The notes: a model not told the origin generated them from the letters alone. Positions 1 to 11,937 are shown, counted from the stretch's first letter. The stretch is 64,000 nt of DNA from Rutpela maculata (GCA_936432065.2 OW386285.2:175255984-175319983), one strand, 5' to 3'. Numbers and translations: made by a program.

Positions 1-299
1 GTGTTTTCTAACTGTGATTAAAATATACCTTTTTTATCTAAATATGTAGGTATATTTGCCTACATATAATAAAACAAGAATAGCAGTAGTCCATGTTTTG
101 ATTCTAACTTGTATTAAATAAAATGGACATTTCGGACAGAACGCTTTGGTTATGCAGACAAAATTAATGTTTTGAATCTAGCTTTTGTCAATTTCCACGG
201 CATACTTGATAAGAGTATTTTCTCGATTTTTAAATTATTATTCACAAAATAATTTTCATGCTTATGTATACCTACAGTTGTTTTTGTTATTTTTTTTTA
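1..299. other. AT-rich flank, nothing recognised
   Basis: No ORF, repeat boundary or RNA gene was seen. Its last 60 bases already resemble the sequence just outside the palindromic repeat copies further right, so the repeat may begin slightly before 300. Confidence 0.4.
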
Positions 300-641
300 T
301 CTAAAAAAATATAAACACATTCGGCGATTGTTAATAACAAATTGTTTATTAGATAAACAAATAAATTAACAACAAAAAAAATCTGTTTTCCACCTTGTGG
401 AGAATTGCAAATAATAAATTTAAGAATAATTTTTTTTCTCAATAATTTGTTTAAATAATGAAAAAAGAAAAAAAGTGATTATAAACAATTAAAAACAATT
501 TTTAAGAAATTTTTTTTAATCATAATATTTTATAACAAATAATATGGCAAAAAAATATTTTTCAAAATACGTAATTTATCTATTTGTTTATAAAATTTGT
601 TTAAACAAATAGCAATAAAAATTTAAACTTTATGTAATCTA

Positions 642-1648
642 TAGTCCAATCAACGAATGCCCAAAAGCGGATTGTAGAGAACATTTTGGAGGGGAGAATT
701 TTCCTCTTCAGGGATGTGTTGGGGTCAGTTAGGAGGTAAAAATACTAAAAGTCGCTGCCCTTAGCCCCGTCGCATCAGGGCGGAGGGGAGTGGAAAGGTT
801 CCTTTTTTCGATTCTTCGTTTATAACTCGGAAACGATGCGTCGCTTAGGGAAAAAAATAATCTATACAAAATTAAACGGAATTATATTTTCCACAAGAAT
901 GTTTATATTCATTTTCTTCCTATTTGTTATAGTTTACGAAAATATGCTGAAAAAAATAAAACATTTTGAATGTTAGACATTCTAAAAAATGCATCCAATC
1001 GGCGCCACAAACGTACATACACCAAAATTTGATTTGGCTATTGATGGGGGATTTCTCATACATAAGCTCATCTGGCAAAGGGGATCCTCAGTTTCCGCAA
1101 TTTGTGGTGGCTACGTGAAATTCGTCAAGACCCATCAATATGATTTTTAATATTTTTTCTCATATTTTGCTACCGTAGGTGAATGATTTTCTGGTCATAA
1201 GTAGATCCTAATTTGTTCTACACTTGAGTAAAATTTGATTCACTCATTTTAAGTGAGTCACACTGTGTATTTAAGGAAATGTATAGATTTCGACAATATA
1301 TTACGTTAGTAAATACGTCCAGTGTTGTAAAATAAAAATTGTTTTGTGACTGTGATTTATTAGCAGACCACGGTAAACTGCTTTGATAGAAATATTCAAA
1401 GTACGTAATTGATTTTTTTTATTATTAATTATCGATTTTCGCTGGCGAATATCTCATAAACTATAACACATAGGAAGAAAACTAATATAAACATTCTTGG
1501 GGGAAATTTAATCACGTTTAATTTTGTATAGATCACCTTTTTCCATACGACGCATCTTTTCCGAGATAGAAGCGAAGAATCGAAAAAAGGAACCTTTCCA
1601 CTCCCCTCTCCCCCTGAAGCGACGGAGCTAGGGGGCGAGGACTAATAG
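642..1648. mobile_element. Foldback-like insertion in repeat copy A
   Basis: The arms at about 735-940 and 1445-1648 are inverted repeats of each other: GGGAGTGGAAAGGTTCC on the left answers GGAACCTTTCCACTCCC on the right, followed by a shared TTCTTCCTATTTGTTATAGT-type stretch. The related copies at 6440-6480 and 7700-7725 lack this block, so it is a later insertion. The central part (940-1445) has no ORF. A clean target duplication was not identified. Confidence 0.6.
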
Positions 1649-1919
1649 TATTTTTGAATATAAAAACAGTAATAATAAATTTAAAAAATTTTCGACTTCT
1701 CTATTTTATTTTTTACTTTTTTGTTAGGTTAAATAATTAATAACTAATAGACTATAACAATCAAAAACATAGCAATGTCATAATCCCATAAAGTGTAGTT
1801 GACATAAGGTCGCCACGAAGCGAATAATTTTAGTGACTTTTGTTTAATAATTATCCGACTTAAAATATAAACGCAAACTCTAAAAAAAAATTTGTTAACA
1901 ATAGGCTCATTTTATGAAA

Positions 1920-2615
1920 AAAACCGCTGCCCAAGGAATCCCTACTTCCACATCCAGATTTTCTATCCAAGTCACTCACAATGAAAAAATTTTGTATGTG
2001 GAAATAATTGTTTATGGAACTTTAATAATATAATATTTGAAATCCTCTACCCCAAAAACCCATAAAACGATACCCCACATCGGTAGTGCGGTGGGGGTGG
2101 TGATAGGGGGTGGTAGTGGGAGTGGATGAAGTAAAAAATATTTTGAGGTTTCTGGTTCTTGTACACACACTAAATCACATTTTTTTCATCCCCTTTAATA
2201 ATGGGGTGGGGGTGGTAATGGGGGTGGCTAATACCAAAATTTTTTTTGAGGCCTTAGCTTCTTTTGTATATACTAAATACCAATTTTATGGACTCCTACC
2301 TGCTTGATTTACCTATTTACCCCAAATTTACCCCAATTTACCCCCCACCCTTCGACGGAACAAGATAAAAATATAATCTAGTTCTAGATCTCGTTAAAGT
2401 ACATATGTGTACCAATTTTCAAGTCAATATCTCAGACGGTTCCAGAGTAAACGTGCGCACAAAAAAAAGTTACAGACAGACAGACCGACAGACACAATTT
2501 TTTTTTCGCTCAAGCTTAAAATCTCGACGTTTCGTGAGAGTCTAAGCCTATTTGAACAATAAAAGTTTTTTTAAATTTTTTTGTCGTTACTATACTTCCA
2601 CTGGATGTGGAAGTA
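1920..2615 (+). mobile_element. G-rich MITE, copy 1
   Basis: Inverted CTTCCACATCCAG (1945-1957) and CTGGATGTGGAAG (2601-2613), each flanked by TA, suggest a Tc1/mariner-type terminal structure. The same element recurs at 3783-4120 (shortened) and inverted at 9812-10465. Similarity also covers the preceding AACCGCTGCCCAAGGAATC, so the true left end may lie about 25 bases upstream of the TA. The interior has a strongly G-rich, non-coding stretch (about 2085-2225) and a CAGACAGACAGACC run near 2475. Comparison with the related repeat copies at 6180-6200 and 7975-8000 shows it is an insertion. Confidence 0.65.
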
Positions 2616-3154
2616 ATTGGTGAAAAATTTTGTTCTCCAACGGGATATTGTTCCTTTAAGTGTTTAAATAATACCATAATTTTTATAAATTTTTAAATTA
2701 ATATATAATAACATAAAAAAATCTTTTTACTTGTTACGGATGGTTTCAGAGCATCGTAACGGCTTGGTGTTCGCTGCACGGAGCTCTATTTTCAACATTA
2801 AATTAAAATTATTAATAATAGATGTTTCGGAGTCGGGACTTTTTTATTGGAAATTTCTTCCTCTTTAAGAATAATTCTTTAAAATTTCTTAAATATTAAT
2901 AGTTCTCGAGTTATTTGCAAAAAACGGAACTCGTTATTTTTCCAATCTTTATTAGTTTATAACTTTTGCAATTGTTTATGTACGGGTTTGAAACTTTTGC
3001 AGATTTTTCTAGACGTCACACACAGGCGAAAATAAGTCAAAACCTGGACAAAACTTGTAACTATGTAAATTACTTTTCTTTTGGTCTTGATTAATTACGT
3101 ATTAAGTAAAAATGTAATTTTAATTTAGTTGTTGTGTTAAAACAGCCGTAATGA

Positions 3155-3330
3155 TAATAATATAATAATAATAATAATATGACTTTATTTCAGGCGGAGT
3201 CTAGCTTAGCTACTAGAATCTGGTGGAATACGAAACAATAACACTATATAAATTTAAATAACTATTAAAAATTATTATTTTTGAACAGGCATTTCTAAAT
3301 CTTATTTACAAAGAAGAGAAATACGTATTT
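3155..3330 (-). mobile_element. Possible 3' end of a LINE (minus strand)
   Basis: Read on the minus strand, an AATAAA signal (near 3182) is followed within a few bases by an ATT/TTA microsatellite (about 3156-3180). This is the same tail architecture as the LINEs at 41382 and 56742. No protein similarity was found upstream, so this is at most a short, 5'-truncated fragment or an unrelated 3' UTR. Confidence 0.3.
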
Positions 3331-3782
3331 AACAAATATTACATAGTACAAAGTCTTTGGTTTACCTCCAGGAAGAACATCCATTGAAAATAATTAATTT
3401 ACAAAACACAAAAAACTGAATAGTATAGTCTGAAAAGTAATCGTCTACTGTATCCGATTAAATAATATACATTTGTCTCGCAACAAGTCGAACATTGGAG
3501 TGACTATCAGAAGCGGTATGAGACAGCTAAGGTATTTTTTCCTATTGGTTGCGTTTGTCGGTCTTTTCTCTAACCTATCAGGGTCGATTTCATGTTGTCA
3601 TGTGATTATTATATTTTAAACTTTTATCCCGGTTTTTAATTAATTTCGCCAGTGTGCGTCACTCCGAATCCAATGTAATCAAGGTAGGTGCATGATGTTG
3701 TCAGACGCACCATGCAGAGAGACCGACTACAAATATAAATTCAAATAACCATCATAAAAACATGTGTTCATTAATAAAAAAA

Positions 3783-4120
3783 AACCGCTGCCTAAGAAAT
3801 CACTACTTCCACATCTAGATTTTCCTATCCAAGCCTTTTACAGCAAAAAAAATGTCGATAATATATTTGCAATCCAATCCCCCCCCCCCCAAAAACTTCA
3901 ACGGAATAAGATCAAAACATAATCTATTTCTAGATCTCATTATAATACAAATTTTGAGTTAACATCATGAACGGTTCCAGAGTAATCGTGCGCACAAAAA
4001 AAAATTACAGAGAGATTTTATTTGCTGAAAGTTAAAATATCGACCTTTCGTGACATTCTAAGACTGTTTAAAAAAAAATTTTTTACCTTTATTATACGTC
4101 CACTCCACTATGTGGAGAGC
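3783..4120 (+). mobile_element. G-rich MITE, copy 2 (internally deleted)
   Basis: It starts with the same CCGCTGCC...CACTACTTCCACATCTAG block as copy 1. It also shares AGTTAACATCATGAACGGTT-like and GTGCGCACAAAAAAAA motifs, and ends in a degenerate TCCACTCCACTATGTGGA terminus near 4099-4116. The G-rich middle of copy 1 is missing and replaced by a C-run (about 3881-3890), giving about 335 instead of 695 bases. Confidence 0.6.
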
Positions 4121-4809
4121 TTATAGTTATTATGGACAATGCCTATTTATCCTTATAATACATAAATCATCATTCTGCATAATAATAATTGTTGTATGTA
4201 TTGTATGTATGTCCCGATGAAAATTTTAGCACCAGAATTATAAAAATTAAGTATGGTATTATTGAATACTGAATGAAAAAAAAAACACAATCCTAATTTA
4301 GGGACATGGAAACATCAATTTAGTACAACAATAAACAAAGACAATGTATTTTATATTTTGTTCTTATTCTAAATTCTTCCTCTTATGATATATCTTTTAT
4401 CCCTTTATTTGAATTTCTGTATTACAATTCAAAACACATTTTAAGATGTTTAAGATGCTAACAACTAACAACTATTCTTCTTTCATAACACTGTACCATG
4501 TATTTTATAATTCTTAGTAGACATATAAATTTTTGAATTTAGAAAAATTATTCGAATATGATACGATACTTGTGAGGTTAAAAAATTGATTCGAATAAAG
4601 AGCTTTCATTCATCGATTGTGACTTCACGAAGAAAGTATTTAAGAGGAAATAAGAATCGAACGTTATCGAGCCATTGCAACGATGCCAAATATCGGGCTA
4701 TATAACGTGCGATAGATATCAGCTGTATAAGAGTCTTGGATATACAGGAACAGCGCCGCCTGACCCAGTAGTGCTGAACTAAAAGTGTATCTCGGAACAT
4801 GAAAATATG
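4121..4809. other. Intergenic, nothing recognised
   Basis: Simple AT-rich sequence. Two overlapping short minus-strand ORFs between 4606 and 4885 have no recognisable domain. Confidence 0.35.
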
Positions 4810-4985
4810 ACTTTTTGAAGCCCACCCCAAAATTTTGTAGGAAGGAAACTAACATGATTTGTGGCCATTTAGTGATGATATACACGGGGGTACGTTGATG
4901 AGCCCGTCCCCGGGCTTCACAGCGTCAAATCGGGCTGCACTACAACCGCTCAGTGTATGAAACGGGCCTGTATATGACCATGCAT

Positions 4986-5043
<58 letters not shown>

Positions 5044-5645
5044 GTACGGTACGCATGAAACGAAGCCCACCACACACTACAGGGTATCAGAAGCCCAGCC
5101 TTATTTGTAATTTAAATAGTGTGTACAACTGTTAATAATGTTTTAAGTGGGAATAATAACGCGAGCAACATGAGAGGGGGGAACTTTTTTGGACATACAG
5201 ATTAAAAACAACACGACATGTCATACGAAGCCTTTTATAATTATGTGACATTACGAAGCCCGTTGTATAAAATGTATATATGTTTCAGATTACACGAAGC
5301 CGTACATAGTTGCCACTTCTCTTCTAATTCTTTAACTAAATGATATAACTATGTGCGACAATATAATTGCGTAGTCGATGTGCTAATAATATAATTGCAT
5401 TGTTGTAGGTCTCAGCCGCTTGGCACCAAAGGGACCACCTTAATATAAATAATTGTATTTAGGATATGCATGTTAAAACTATTTCCATTGATATAATTTA
5501 TATTTATTCTAATGCAAAATAGGTAACAGATACAAGGTATTCATTCCATTATTGACGTTTGACTAAAATAGGTTTCTTGTACAAATATGAATCCTCAAAA
5601 TGAAGCCCAAAGTAGCATATTTCTCGCTTACTTAAGCCCACACCC
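4810..5645. repeat. GAAGCCC-rich block
   Basis: About ten close variants of GAAGCCC or its complement GGGCTTC occur here (near 4817, 4912, 5062, 5090, 5226, 5255, 5296, 5602 and 5634). They lie on either side of a TC/TA microsatellite. The same motif cluster is found beside the (TA)n tract at 41190-41285. Clustered short motifs of this sort are usual in the subterminal zones of DNA transposons, but no termini or transposase were found, so the identity is unknown. Confidence 0.5.
4987..5042. repeat. (TC)n(TA)n microsatellite
   Basis: A perfect CT run of about 23 bases passes directly into a TA run of about 33 bases. Confidence 0.95.
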
Positions 5646-5728
5646 TGCCTATGTTTGTTTATAAACATTTTTCATTTTATGATGATTATTAAATTAATTT
5701 TATGTACTTGTTCTTTTAGACAAGCCAC

Positions 5729-8440
5729 AAGTTCAAACACGTGTTAATTCTTGATAAAGCTCGTAAAAAATATGAGTGAGGGCTCATTGGATTTGGAATG
5801 ACGTCTAGAAAATTGTGCAAAAGTTTCAAACCCGCACATAAACCATTGCAATTTTAAATTGAAAAAATAACGAGTTTCGTTTTTTGCAAATAACTCGAAT
5901 ACTATTAATATTTAAGAAATTTAAAAAAATAGATTCTTAAAGAGGAAGAAATTTCCAATAAAGAACTCCTGACTCTCGGAACTCTATATCTATTATTAAT
6001 AATTTTAATTTGATGTCGAAAATGTTCGCGCGGCGAACGCAAAGCCGTTGTGATGCTCTGAAACCGACCGTGGCCAGTAAAAACATGTTTTTATGTTATT
6101 AAATATTAATTTAAAAAACTATGGTATTATTTAGATACTTAAAGGGACAATATCCCGTTGGATCCCCGTTTTTCATAAAATGAGCCTATTGCGAATTAAC
6201 AAATTTTTTTATAGTTTATATTTCAAGTCGGATAATTGTTAAACAAAAGCCACTAAATTTATTATTATTTCGCTTCGTGGACACCTTATGTCAACTATGA
6301 GATTATAACATTGCGATGTTTTTAATTGTTATAGTCTATTAGTTATTAATTATTCAAGTTAACAAAAACTAAAAAATGGAAAAGAGAGGTTGAAATTTTT
6401 TTTTATTAATTTTAATTATTAATACTGTTTTTATATTCAAAAATACTACAAGATTACATAAACTTTAAATTTTTAGTGCTATTTGTTTAAACAAATTTTA
6501 TAAACAAATAGATAAATTACGTAGGTATTTTTGAAAAAAAATTTTTGCCATTTTATTTGTTATAAAATATTATGATTTAAAAAAAAATCTTAAAACAATT
6601 TTTTAACTGTTTATAATCATTTTTTTCTTTTTTTCATTATTTAAACAAATTATTAAGAAAAAAATTTATTCTTAAAATTTATTATTTGCAATTCTCTCCA
6701 AGGTGGGAAATTTTTATTTATTGTTAATTCATTTGTTTACTTAATAAACAACTTGTTTTTAACAATTGCCGAATGTGTTTATATCTTTTTTATGGAAAAA
6801 AATAACAAAAACAACCGTATACTTAAACATGTCAAAAAAAATTTTTGATATTTTTTTTATAGAAATTTAAATTTTAAATATTAAATTTTTTTTACATGTT
6901 TATGTATAAGGTTGTTTTTGTTTTTTTTTTTTCTATCAAAAAAAATATAAACACGTTCAGCGATTACTAATAACAAATTGCTTATTAATAAATAAACAAA
7001 TAAACTAACAACAAAAAAAATTTTTCCCTTGTAGAGAACTGCAAATAATAAATTTTAAGAATCATTTTTTTTTATAATTCGTTTAAATAATGAAAAAAGG
7101 AAAAAATTGATTACAAACAGTTAAAAAAATTTCAAATCGCCTAATAATTTATAACAAATGAAATGGCAAAAAAATGTTTTTCAAAAATACATAATTTATC
7201 TATTTGTCTATAAAATTTGTTTAAACAAATAGCACTCAAAATTTAAAGTTTAGGTATTTTTCTGAAATCGATCGGCAATGTCTACATTTTCGGCGCGATT
7301 TCAGATCGAAAAATGCACACTTCCAGTATTTTAGTCCGTTGCTAAGAAACTATCAGAAAACAGACCGGAAAAGATCCGTTGCCAAGCAACGACGCGGCCT
7401 AGGCCGGGAAAGTAACATTCCCGTACGGTTTTTTATGTATATTTTAGACAGTAAATAAATACACGCAGACAAACCAACTCAAATTAAAATTGCATTTATT
7501 AGTAAGCAGTTAGATTGTTATGAGGAAATGTTATGCATTAATATAAATTCCTTAATTTATAATAATATTGATTGTGATTTCAGAAAAAATAGTATGTGTA
7601 CTTCGGTGTGAAAGCACATTCCCGGACGACGATGCAGATTGTTGGCCGAGGCGCTAGCCGAGGCCAACAAGCATGTATTGCTTTCACACCTAAATACACA
7701 ATATACTATTAAAGTTTAGAATCTTATAGTATTTTTGAATTTAATGACGCTAAAAATAATAAAAAGTAATAAAAAAAAATTTCAACCTCTCTTTTTCATT
7801 TTTTTAGATTTTTGTTAGCTTAAATAATTAATCATCGCAATATCATAATCTCATAAAGTATAGTTGACATAAGGTCTCCACGGAGCGAAATAGTTTTAGT
7901 AGCTTTTGTTTAACAATTATCCGACATGAAATATAAACGCAAACTCTAAAAAAAAAATTGTTAATTAGCAATAACCTAATTTTATGGAATATCGGCGAAA
8001 AATTTTTTCAAACGAGATATTGTTCCTTTAAGTGTCTAAATAATACCATCATTTTTTTAACTTTTAAATTAATATTTAATAATATAAAAAAATGTTTTCA
8101 CTTGCTACGACCGTTTCAGAGCATTGGAGCCCTATTTTTAACATTAAATTAAAATTATTAATAATAGAGATAGAGTTCCGGGTGTTAGGAGTTTTTTTAT
8201 TGGAAATTTCTTCCTCTTTAAGAATCTTTTTTTTTATTTCTTAAATATCAATAGTTTTCGAGTTATTTGCAAAAAACGAATCTCGTTATTTTTTTAAATT
8301 TTAATTTGTTTATAACTTTTGCAATTGTTTATGTGCGGGTTTGAAACTTTTGCAGATTTTTCTATACGTCATTCCGAATTCAATGAGCCCTCACTCATAT
8401 TTTACGAGCTTTATTAAGAATTAACACGTGTTTAAACTTG
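5729..8440. repeat. Large palindrome (repeat copies B and C, head to head)
   Basis: The left half (5729 to about 6850, inverted) and right half (about 6850 to 8440, direct) are inverted repeats of about 1.1 kb. CAAACACGTGTTAATTCTT near 5734 answers AAGAATTAACACGTGTTTAA near 8416, and TTTTTGCAAATAACTCGA near 5880 answers CGAGTTATTTGCAAAAAAC near 8258. The symmetry centre is an AT-rich stretch near 6830-6890. The right half is lengthened by an insertion at 7254-7710. There is no ORF of note. Structure and the half copy at 300-3016 suggest a non-autonomous foldback-type element. No target duplication was identified at the outer ends. Confidence 0.75.
7254..7710. mobile_element. MITE-like insertion with terminal hairpin and 9-11-bp direct repeats
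   Basis: It is flanked by TTAAAGTTTAG at 7243-7253 and 7709-7719. The equivalent position in the left half of the palindrome is uninterrupted, so this is a genuine insertion. Its right end is one long hairpin (about 7588-7710): AATAGTATGTGTACTTC pairs imperfectly with GTATTTAGG...ACTATT, around a perfect inner stem at 7641-7668 (GTTGGCCGAGGC / GCCGAGGCCAAC). The interior is more GC-rich than its surroundings and non-coding. The superfamily was not identified; an 8-bp duplication within the repeat would suit hAT-like transposition. Confidence 0.6.
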
Positions 8441-8449
8441 TAAACTAGA

Positions 8450-9805
8450 CTGTTTGAGAAGTTTGAAAATAAAACAATGTTATATAAAACGTCGAAGCAT
8501 TAATGTAACTGTTCTTTTTTCTATTGGAACTACCCACATGATAAAGGTCAAAGTCAATAGAAAGCAAAAAGAAATAACTGAATGTAAATATTGTTCGCCA
8601 GTATCCTGAAGTTATTATAGAACTGTTAAACATTCTATGTGACATTCTGCAGTTTTTTGAAAATAAGTAAATTTTTCTAGATATAATTGTTATATTTGTT
8701 ATTATAATCGTCTCTTGATGATGCCAGCTTGGTTGGCGAAGAGCTTCTAGCTACATTCTGCAGAATTTTTGTTATTGTCAAATCTTATCAAGAGTTACAA
8801 CAGTTTGTATTTGCATTTTTTGTCTTAACTGTTGTATTTGCAGATTGGACTTTTTTTAATAACAATCTTTGTTAAATGCGATCGGACTCTTAGTCCTTCA
8901 GTTATCATGCTTACAAAGCATATGGTGTTTTCGTGAATAGTCCAGTAAATGTCAAAAGAACTGGTGGCAATGGTAAAGCTACACTTCTTTGAAGTAAGAC
9001 AGTCATAAATCTATCTATAAAATTAATAGTCCTATTATTATGACGAGAAAAATGTATAAATAGAGCGGAAAAATTATTTTATAATTCGTTAAAATTAATA
9101 ACCAAAACATTAGAATATGAGAAATACATAATAATACTGCGTATTACAACAAATTACCTGATTAGTTGGAAACTTAAAATGACATGAGAAAGTCATTGTT
9201 TATAATAATGTTTTAGTGCAGAAAAAGCAATTCTCAATTACGTATAAATACATACTTTAAGAAAAAAATTGTTTGTAGATGATACAATTATCTTCAATTT
9301 TTATTTTTTTTATTATATGAATAGACGCACGATGTTTTTAACTTTAATATTTTATCAAAAAAAAAGTGATAGTTATTTAAACATAACTTGAAAAATAAAG
9401 CAATAAATGGCATAATTTCACTCCAATTATACAAAGAGGGCAATTTTTAATAGTGCTCATGTTTTTGCAAGGTAACAAATTATCTGAAAGTTTTTTATGT
9501 CTATTTTTATTCAAAATTAGTTTTTTATTATTTGCGATATGAAGACTAAGACCATAATAAGAAAAATAGCATAATTTTAAAATTGCTATTGCTATACCAT
9601 TTATACCATTTAATTAATCATTTAAAAACTAAAAAAAAAACTTTAAATGAACTTTATTATTAGAACGCAATTTAAAGGAAAAAATTTTCGCAAAATTCGA
9701 TTTTCATATAAACGAATTTTTGAACAAAGAATAGACATAACTTGTAGAAATTGTAGAGAATTAAAATATCTTTCAACATTGTGGTCAACGTTCTTCTCCT
9801 CAATC
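8450..9805. other. Intergenic, nothing recognised
   Basis: AT-rich with only short ORFs. No motif or repeat was recognised apart from homopolymer runs. Confidence 0.35.
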
Positions 9806-9811
9806 CTTAAT

Positions 9812-10490
9812 TACTTCCACATAGTAACGACAAAAAATAATTTTGAAAATTTGTATTTTTCAAATAAGCTTAGAATGTCATGAAACGTCGAAATTTTAAG
9901 TTTGAGCGAAAAAACATTATGTCGGTCCGTCTGTAACTTTTTTTTGTGCGCACGATTACTCTGGAACCATTTAAGATATTGACTTAAAATTTGGTACACG
10001 TATGTACTTTAACGGGATCTGGTAATAAATTATATTTTTATCCTCTTCTGTCGAAGGGATGGGTGGTAAATTGGGGTAAATGGGGGATAAATAGGTAAAT
10101 CAAATGGGTAAGACTCCATAAAATTGGTACTTAGTATATGTAAGAGAAGCTAAGGTCTCAAAAAACTTTTTGGCATTAGCCACCCCCATTACCACCCCCA
10201 CCCCATTATTAAAGGGGATAAAAAATTGTGATTTAGTGTGTGTACGAGAACCAAACATCTCAAAATATTTTTTTACTTTATCCACCCCCATTACTATTTC
10301 CCTATCACCACCGCCATCCCACTACCGATGTGGGATATCGTTTTATGGGTTCTTGAGGTAGACGATTTCAAATATTATATTATTAAAGTTCCATAAACAA
10401 TTATTCCCACATACAACATTTTTTCGTTGTCAGAGACTTGGTTAGAAAATCTGGATGTGGAAGTAGTGACTCCTTGGGCAGCGGTTTTTT
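9812..10490 (-). mobile_element. G-rich MITE, copy 3 (inverted)
   Basis: Inverted full-length copy of the element at 1920-2615. CTGGATGTGGAAG-TA is at 10451-10465 and TA-CTTCCACAT at 9812-9822. The C-rich stretch near 10185-10320 is the complement of the G-rich stretch in copy 1. Similarity runs on to about 10490 (GGGCAGCGG...), as in the other copies. Short ORFs on both strands arise from the low-complexity core. Confidence 0.65.
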
Positions 10491-10729
10491 TGAGTTAATC
10501 GCGAAAAACGAGCGTCGAAATTTGACTTTTGGAGAGCAGGAAAAAAACACTAAACTTTAAAAAAAATCACTTCTTGGTCAATTTTTTACCATATTGGAAC
10601 GGACTAAAATTTAAAGTATTTTCTTCCCCCTTTGATTGGCATTCTTTATTTATGAATTATTTTTCTGTTGGATGACGTCCCTGCATATTTTTTCTTATAA
10701 AAACCATATCAGATTTCTTTCCTTGTAAT

Positions 10730-11235
10730 AGCGACTGACAACTACATTTCAAATATCATTTTCCTGTGTTGTTTCATATTTTTTAAAGTGGCCACCCTGT
10801 AAATTTTTCATATTTGACAATTATGTTACCTACATGCGAAATCTCCGCCACGTCTCCTTTCATTATTTTTTTAGGTGACAACCCTGTACATTTTCATATT
10901 TTTCTTACTTGGCAGTTGTGATATCTGCATGTGAAATAATATCGTCCTCCGTCTCATTTTTTATTATTATTTTTGGGATGACCACCCTGTATATTTTTTC
11001 ATATTTTTCTTCTTTGACAGTTGTGTTACCTATATGCGAAACATTATTGTCCGCAATCCATTTTTCAATATTTTCTTAGAGTGAGCACCTTGTATATTTT
11101 TTCCCTTGACAGTTGTGTTAACTGCACGCAAAATATAACTGTCTTTCGTCACATTTTTTTTCCTCATTATTTTTTCAGGTGTCCACTATTCTTCGTTGAC
11201 AGTAGCGTCAACTAACTACCAAATATTTTTCTTCT
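10730..11235. repeat. Degenerate tandem array, about five units of about 115 bp
   Basis: Each unit contains a version of TTGACAGTTGTGTTACCT, a downstream GCGAAAT, and CACCCTGTATATTTTTCATAT. The cores occur near 10733, 10818, 10912, 11017, 11105 and 11197. Units are diverged and of unequal length. CACCCTGTA(TA) is a frequent terminal motif of insect MITEs, so the array may derive from one. Confidence 0.6.
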
Positions 11236-11580
11236 GCGTCAAATGGTTTTGTAATATTTTCCCCACAATATATATCTTATAAACTACAATAATTGTTATG
11301 TATTGTTAGAAATAGAAACATACTTCTGGCTCTTGTAGATATAGCGCCAACAGACAGACAGACAGACTGATGGAATTAAATGGCTTTAATTTTCGTAATC
11401 TGCATAGTCTGAAACGTGAAAATCCGAAGAAATCTCGGAGGGTAATTTTTTTACGATTACAATACCCTACTTCCCTTCGGTTAGCCAGGGAAGTAAAAAA
11501 CGAAATTTAATCCATATGACAATATTTCTAAATGCTTTAATAGTGGATTTTAACATTTCGTAAACAAGTGGCACTGACCT
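11236..11580. other. Unique-looking spacer with CAGACAGACAGAC motif
   Basis: It contains a (CAGA)n-like run at 11353-11368 followed by AAATCTCGGAGGGTAATTTTT, resembling the CAGACAGACC run in the MITE at 1920-2615. No gene is seen. Confidence 0.3.
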
Positions 11581-11585
11581 TTCGG

Positions 11586-11655
11586 CTGTCCCAAGTAAAA
11601 ACACTGTAAAAGCCATTTATGTCAATATCTTATGGAGTATTTCTACTTGGGACAG
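11586..11655. mobile_element. Very short inverted-repeat element
   Basis: CGGCTGTCCCAAGTAAAAAC and GTATTTCTACTTGGGACAGCCG face each other over about 70 bases. Either a minimal MITE or a stem-loop remnant. Confidence 0.45.
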
Positions 11656-11937
11656 CCGCATTTATCAGGTAGGTACCTAAAACTTTGGCGGGATATTGAT
11701 AGAAAGTGTCGACCTACCAACATCTGGTCGACCAGACACTACAATGGCCTTTTATAGTTAGTTATTTTAAATATGTGACTAATACTTTCTCAATTTGCTG
11801 TAATGTACAGTGTTATAAATTTTTCACGTTCTGATTTTTTGTTCTGTTATTTAATTTAGTTTTTAAATAAGTTAACATTTTAAATCATATATAGTGAAGT
11901 CAAATTAAGTAACAAAATAGGTGAATAAGGAATTCTC

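Larger units (their letters stand above)
300..3016 (+). repeat. Half copy (A) of the palindromic repeat family, interrupted twice
   Basis: The segments at about 300-641, 1649-1916 and 2619-3016 match, in the same order, the right half of the palindrome at 5729-8440 and, inverted, its left half. Shared landmarks are ACACATTCGGCGATTGTTA near 320, a block ending in AAATAGCAATAAAAATTTAAA near 620, GTTGACATAAGGTCGCCACG near 1800, and TTTGAAACTTTTGCAGATTT near 2990. No coding capacity was seen. Two unrelated elements (642-1648 and 1920-2615) explain the gaps relative to the uninterrupted copy. Similarity stops abruptly at GACGTCA near 3016. This is probably one arm of a foldback-type element. Confidence 0.7.

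Noticed and set aside
2110..2307. 65-aa ORF in the MITE and its mirror ORFs at 10100-10361
   Set aside because: Low-complexity G-rich sequence; the frame is not preserved between copies and both strands are open.
4606..4885. Two overlapping minus-strand ORFs of 73-74 aa
   Set aside because: Different frames over the same bases, with no recognisable domain or splice context.
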